Part shown: positions 60,529 through 64,000 of the stretch, one piece after another | Position numbering within the stretch: the first letter of the stretch is position 1 | Layout: every line of letters begins with the position of its first letter | Notes under the pieces: generated by a model | Databases searched by the model: none | What the model was told of the DNA's origin: nothing | Seen by the model: only the letters and a program-made list of their open reading frames with translations | Program-made: the position numbers and the translations under genes | Assembly: GCF_905147365.1 (NCBI RefSeq) | Contig: NC_056409.1 | Location: 20,403,001 to 20,467,000, forward strand | From: Aricia agestis | Taxonomy: Eukaryota; Arthropoda; Insecta; Lepidoptera; Lycaenidae | Length of the DNA stretch: 64,000 bases | Reading direction: 5' to 3'

Positions 60529-61162
60529 TATATTGCAAAACAACCGCAAAACAATTTGCCAAGATAGCTAGTGATATTATAAAATCAATTATTTTGTAAG
60601 CTTTATTTACTAGAATACACTTAAATATCTTCGCACGTTGCAAAATGTGTCCAAGCGTTTTTTTAATGCCGAAACGGAACGCAAAATTTAGTCTATGGTA
60701 GGAACACCTCAATAGGTCGATTGGTAATTTGTTCGATTGGTCCCCAGAATACGAGTTATAAGGATCATTCGAACTTGCCAGTAGAAATGAATAGTTCAAG
60801 AAATAATTTTACGACGATTTAGTTATTAAATACAAATAATTATATTATATTATGCATTGAGATTTGAGATATTATAAGTACTACGTAAGCATATGGCAAA
60901 ATAACCGCAAAACAACTTGTTGGGATAGCTAGTGGTGTAATAAAATCAATTATTTCGTAAGCTATATTTACTAGAATACACTTAAATATCTTCGCAAGTT
61001 GCAAAATTTATCGTAGCGTTTTTTTAATGCCGAAAGAACGCTAAATAATGTCAATGGCAGAAACTCCTCGATAGGTACTCTATTGGTCCCCAGAATACGA
61101 GTTTTACGTATCATTCGAACTTGCCAGTAGACATGAATAGTTCGTGAGATAATTTTACGAGG
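60529..61162. repeat. Tandem direct duplication, ~362-bp period
   Basis: 60529-60818 and 60891-61162 share ttactagaatacacttaaat, tggtccccagaatacgagtt and tcattcgaacttgccagtag. I judge them about 80-85 percent alike by eye, so this is an older duplication. Non-coding. Confidence 0.85.
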
Positions 61163-61204
61163 GAAAAAGTTCACATCCTGAGAATTGCCTCCCAGGTATC
61201 TTAC

Positions 61205-61530
61205 TCCCACTTATACGTGGGAGAGCCATGCTTGCGCACGAATGGGCCGGCGCGACCGGCGAAATACCACGTTTTCACAGAAAACCGGCGTGAAACAGCG
61301 CTTGCGCTGTGTTTCGCCGAGTGAGTGATTTACCGGAGGCCCAATTCCCTTCCCTATCCTCCTCTATTCCCTTCCCTTCCCATCCCTACCCTCCTATTAC
61401 TCTATTCCCTCTTAAAAAGCCGGCAACGCATCTGCAGCTCTTCTGATGCTGCGAGTGTCCATGGGCGACGGAAGTTGCTTTCCATCAGGTGACCTGTTTG
61501 CTCGTTTGCCCCCTTATTTCATAAAAAAAA
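61205..61530 (+). mobile_element. SINE-like retroposon C, full length
   Basis: Head cttatacgtgggagagccat; cgcttgcgctgtgtttcgcc; CT-rich minisatellite; tail gtttgctcgtttgccccctt; poly(A) at about 61522-61532. Confidence 0.8.
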
Positions 61531-61668
61531 AAACTGGAAAAAAGTTAAGTGTCTAGTGTCGGGGGGTTGCGTGGGTTAATAAACCTGCATACTATCTTAA
61601 TGTACCTAACTACCTAAGTCTAAACAATGTGTTTTTAAGTCACATCGTCATTATTAAATAATAGGCTA

Positions 61669-62101
61669 AGTGGAGTTGGACTCGCACACGAAGGGTACCG
61701 TTATAGAGCAAAAATAGGCCAAAAATTGCGTTTTTTTATATGGGAGCCCCCTTCAATTTTTATGTTATTTAAATATTAATTAATTATTAAAGTAAACATA
61801 TAATTAAGGTCATTGTGAAAATTTAAAGTGCCTATCTGTTGCCATTATTGTTACCGAGTAAAAACGGCCAAAAAATCACGTTTGTTGTTCGGGAGCCCCC
61901 TTTAATATTAATTTTATTTTGCTTTTAGTATTTGTTGTTATAGCAGCAACAAATATTATATACATAATCTGTGAAAATTTCAGAGGTCTAGCTATAGCGG
62001 TTCTTGAGATACAGCCTGGAGACAGACAGACGGACAGACAACGAAGTCTTAGTAACAGGGTCCCGTTTTTACCCTTTGGTGTGTACGGAACCCTAAAAAG
62101 G
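61669..62101. repeat. 'agggttccgtacc' interspersed repeat, complete-looking
   Basis: It opens with aggctaagtggagttggact and cgcacacgaagggtaccg, and contains twice 'tgggagccccctt'. It ends gacagacagacggacagaca, cgtttttaccctttgg and tacggaaccctaaaaag. Non-coding; transposon class not assigned. Confidence 0.7.
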
Positions 62102-62794
62102 GTATTGCAGAATCAGACATTTTTTTAGGAAGGCATAAAAAATATAAAGCATGCAACTTGTATGAATCATTTTCTCCGGTGTGGACGCAAGGGGACCCAG
62201 ACTTTCCAAGTTACATAAGTTATCACTAGTTTAATAGCTGTCATTCTGTGTGTCTGTTCGTCTGTCTTTTCCATCCTCCTTAGACGCAGAGTAGACAGAA
62301 CTAAGTAGACGGTTCTTGTCAATAGGTTTTTACTGTCAAGACCAAGTCGTCTTGACTTTGTTCAAGACACGTTTATGTTTGTATAATTATTATAGCTCTT
62401 CTTTGGAGGCGTAAATTTTTGTTTTTAAAGCACTTTTTTGCAACTCAGTACAAATTGTCAACCTGTACGACCATTAGTGAAACAAGCTAGCAGGATTGTA
62501 AGCCCCTCATATATCTGGCTCCACATTAACGCATATATTTGCACGCATTAGACACCTAAAAGGTGATATACAGCTACTTCTGAATAATATTACTGTGAAT
62601 GGGCCATTGTAAATTTTGCTTACGCCTCACACCTTAATTGTGGAATTTATGTGCTTGAATTTTTGTTTCACATTCCGAGATTTTTTAGATGCTACTAAAA
62701 AGCTCTAAAAGTTGTTTTTAAACGTTTGTTTCAAAACATTGGCTGCATTTACAATAAAGTTCTATAAGTGAGTGTATAGTGTGGAATATCAAAT
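62102..62794. other. No supported gene
   Basis: Nothing recognised beyond short tctgtctg runs. Confidence 0.4.
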
Positions 62795-63159
<365 letters not shown>

Positions 63160-63624
63160 GTTGTATTGCCATAAAATGATTTTCGCTATTTTCCTGCTTA
63201 ACTCTTGAATTGTTTTCAGATTTTTTTCTATAGACCTCACGGAGCCCGAGACCTTTTCAACGAATGCAAAACCGTGGAAATCGGTTCGTGCGTTCTGGAG
63301 TTATAGCGTCAGGAAGGAAAACCCGTTACCCGACTTATTTTTTTAATAAGTATATTAGATTACTTAATTAAAACTAGAGATCGCCCAATGGTCGAAATTC
63401 AACCTTAGTTTCAACGACATTAGGATATAACTTATATTTTGTAAAAAATATTGAGTTTATCATTTTTTTTTCAACTCTTGGCTCTGGGACTTAGCTGATC
63501 TCAGACTGGCCGTGTAAGCATTGTCTAATAGTATCTTAGATTCAATAAAACTATAATCCATTTTCAATTTGTCACCTTGTTGTCAACAGACTTCAACCAT
63601 AAACAAAAGAGTATGATTCGTATA

Positions 63625-63881
63625 CAAGGTGTAACAAAAATAAGTGATAATACTTTAGGGTGTGTATGTGTTCCTTATAGAGAGTTCACTCTGAAAGTAG
63701 CAGCGCTGATTACACCATTTTTTTTTCTTTTGTATGGGGAAAGTCGTGACGTTCAGGCGCTCGTCCATACAAAAGTGAAAAAAAAAATTTAGTCTTTCAG
63801 CGCTGCTACTTTCACAGCGAACTCTCTATAAGGAACACATACACACCCTAAAGTATTATCACTTATTTTTGTTACACACTG
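63625..63881. mobile_element. Mariner-type MITE F, copy 2
   Basis: caaggtgtaacaaaaataag left and acttatttttgttacacact right, TA on both sides. Internally ctttcagcgctgctactttc is repeated in complement. Confidence 0.88.
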
Positions 63882-64000
63882 TATATAGGCTTGTCACTCA
63901 AAAATCTGTAATTTCTCATGTGTGTGTGTTGTAGTGTGTGTAATGTTTTATTTGTTAAAAAAATGTATGATAAAAGCATAATTTTAAAATAATATTAGCT

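Overview
The window looks like a piece of a moth or butterfly (Lepidoptera) nuclear genome. It is AT-rich, has no bacterial gene organisation, and is filled with repeat families that are typical of Lepidoptera as far as I recognise them. These include Helitrons opening with ATACTAATATTATAAATGCG and ending in CTAGT, tRNA-derived SINEs, a SINE-like retroposon with a LINE-derived tail, many palindromic MITEs, long (TA)n tracts, and 'agggttccgtacc' repeats. Identification is by pattern recognition only; no database was searched.

Layout. 1-9.8 kb: nested foldbacks (734-2222), a decayed R4/Dong-like reverse transcriptase fragment on the minus strand (4046-4708), small MITEs and a SINE head beside a (TA)n tract. 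9.8-13.2 kb: a nearly complete RTE-type LINE whose endonuclease-reverse transcriptase reading frame carries two frameshifts. 14.7-16.5 kb: a 5'-truncated Penelope-like element (reverse transcriptase plus GIY-YIG nuclease) abutting a (TA)n tract; its 3' region has a TATA box and a hammerhead-ribozyme-like motif. 17.6-25.4 kb: SINEs, a solo LTR nested in another element, and a threefold tandem duplication. 25.4-38 kb: foldbacks, Harbinger-, hAT- and mariner-type MITEs, a SINE split by a LINE 3' end, and an intact non-autonomous Helitron (31364-32265). 38.9-43.2 kb: a Helitron split by a 3.7-kb insertion with inverted arms and a two-variant tandem array inside. 43-49.9 kb: more MITEs and remnants. 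49.95-52.3 kb: a TIR element enclosing a spliced gene for a SAM-like protein. 52.3-64 kb: mostly non-coding, with a second solo LTR and further MITEs.

The only intron-containing gene that convinces me is the three-exon SAM-like gene at 50584-51378. It lies inside an element with terminal inverted repeats and TA target duplications, so it may be transposon cargo rather than a resident host gene. All other recognisable coding sequence belongs to broken retroelements. The density of nested insertions suggests heterochromatin or a weakly selected intergenic or intronic region; a W-chromosome origin is possible but cannot be shown here.
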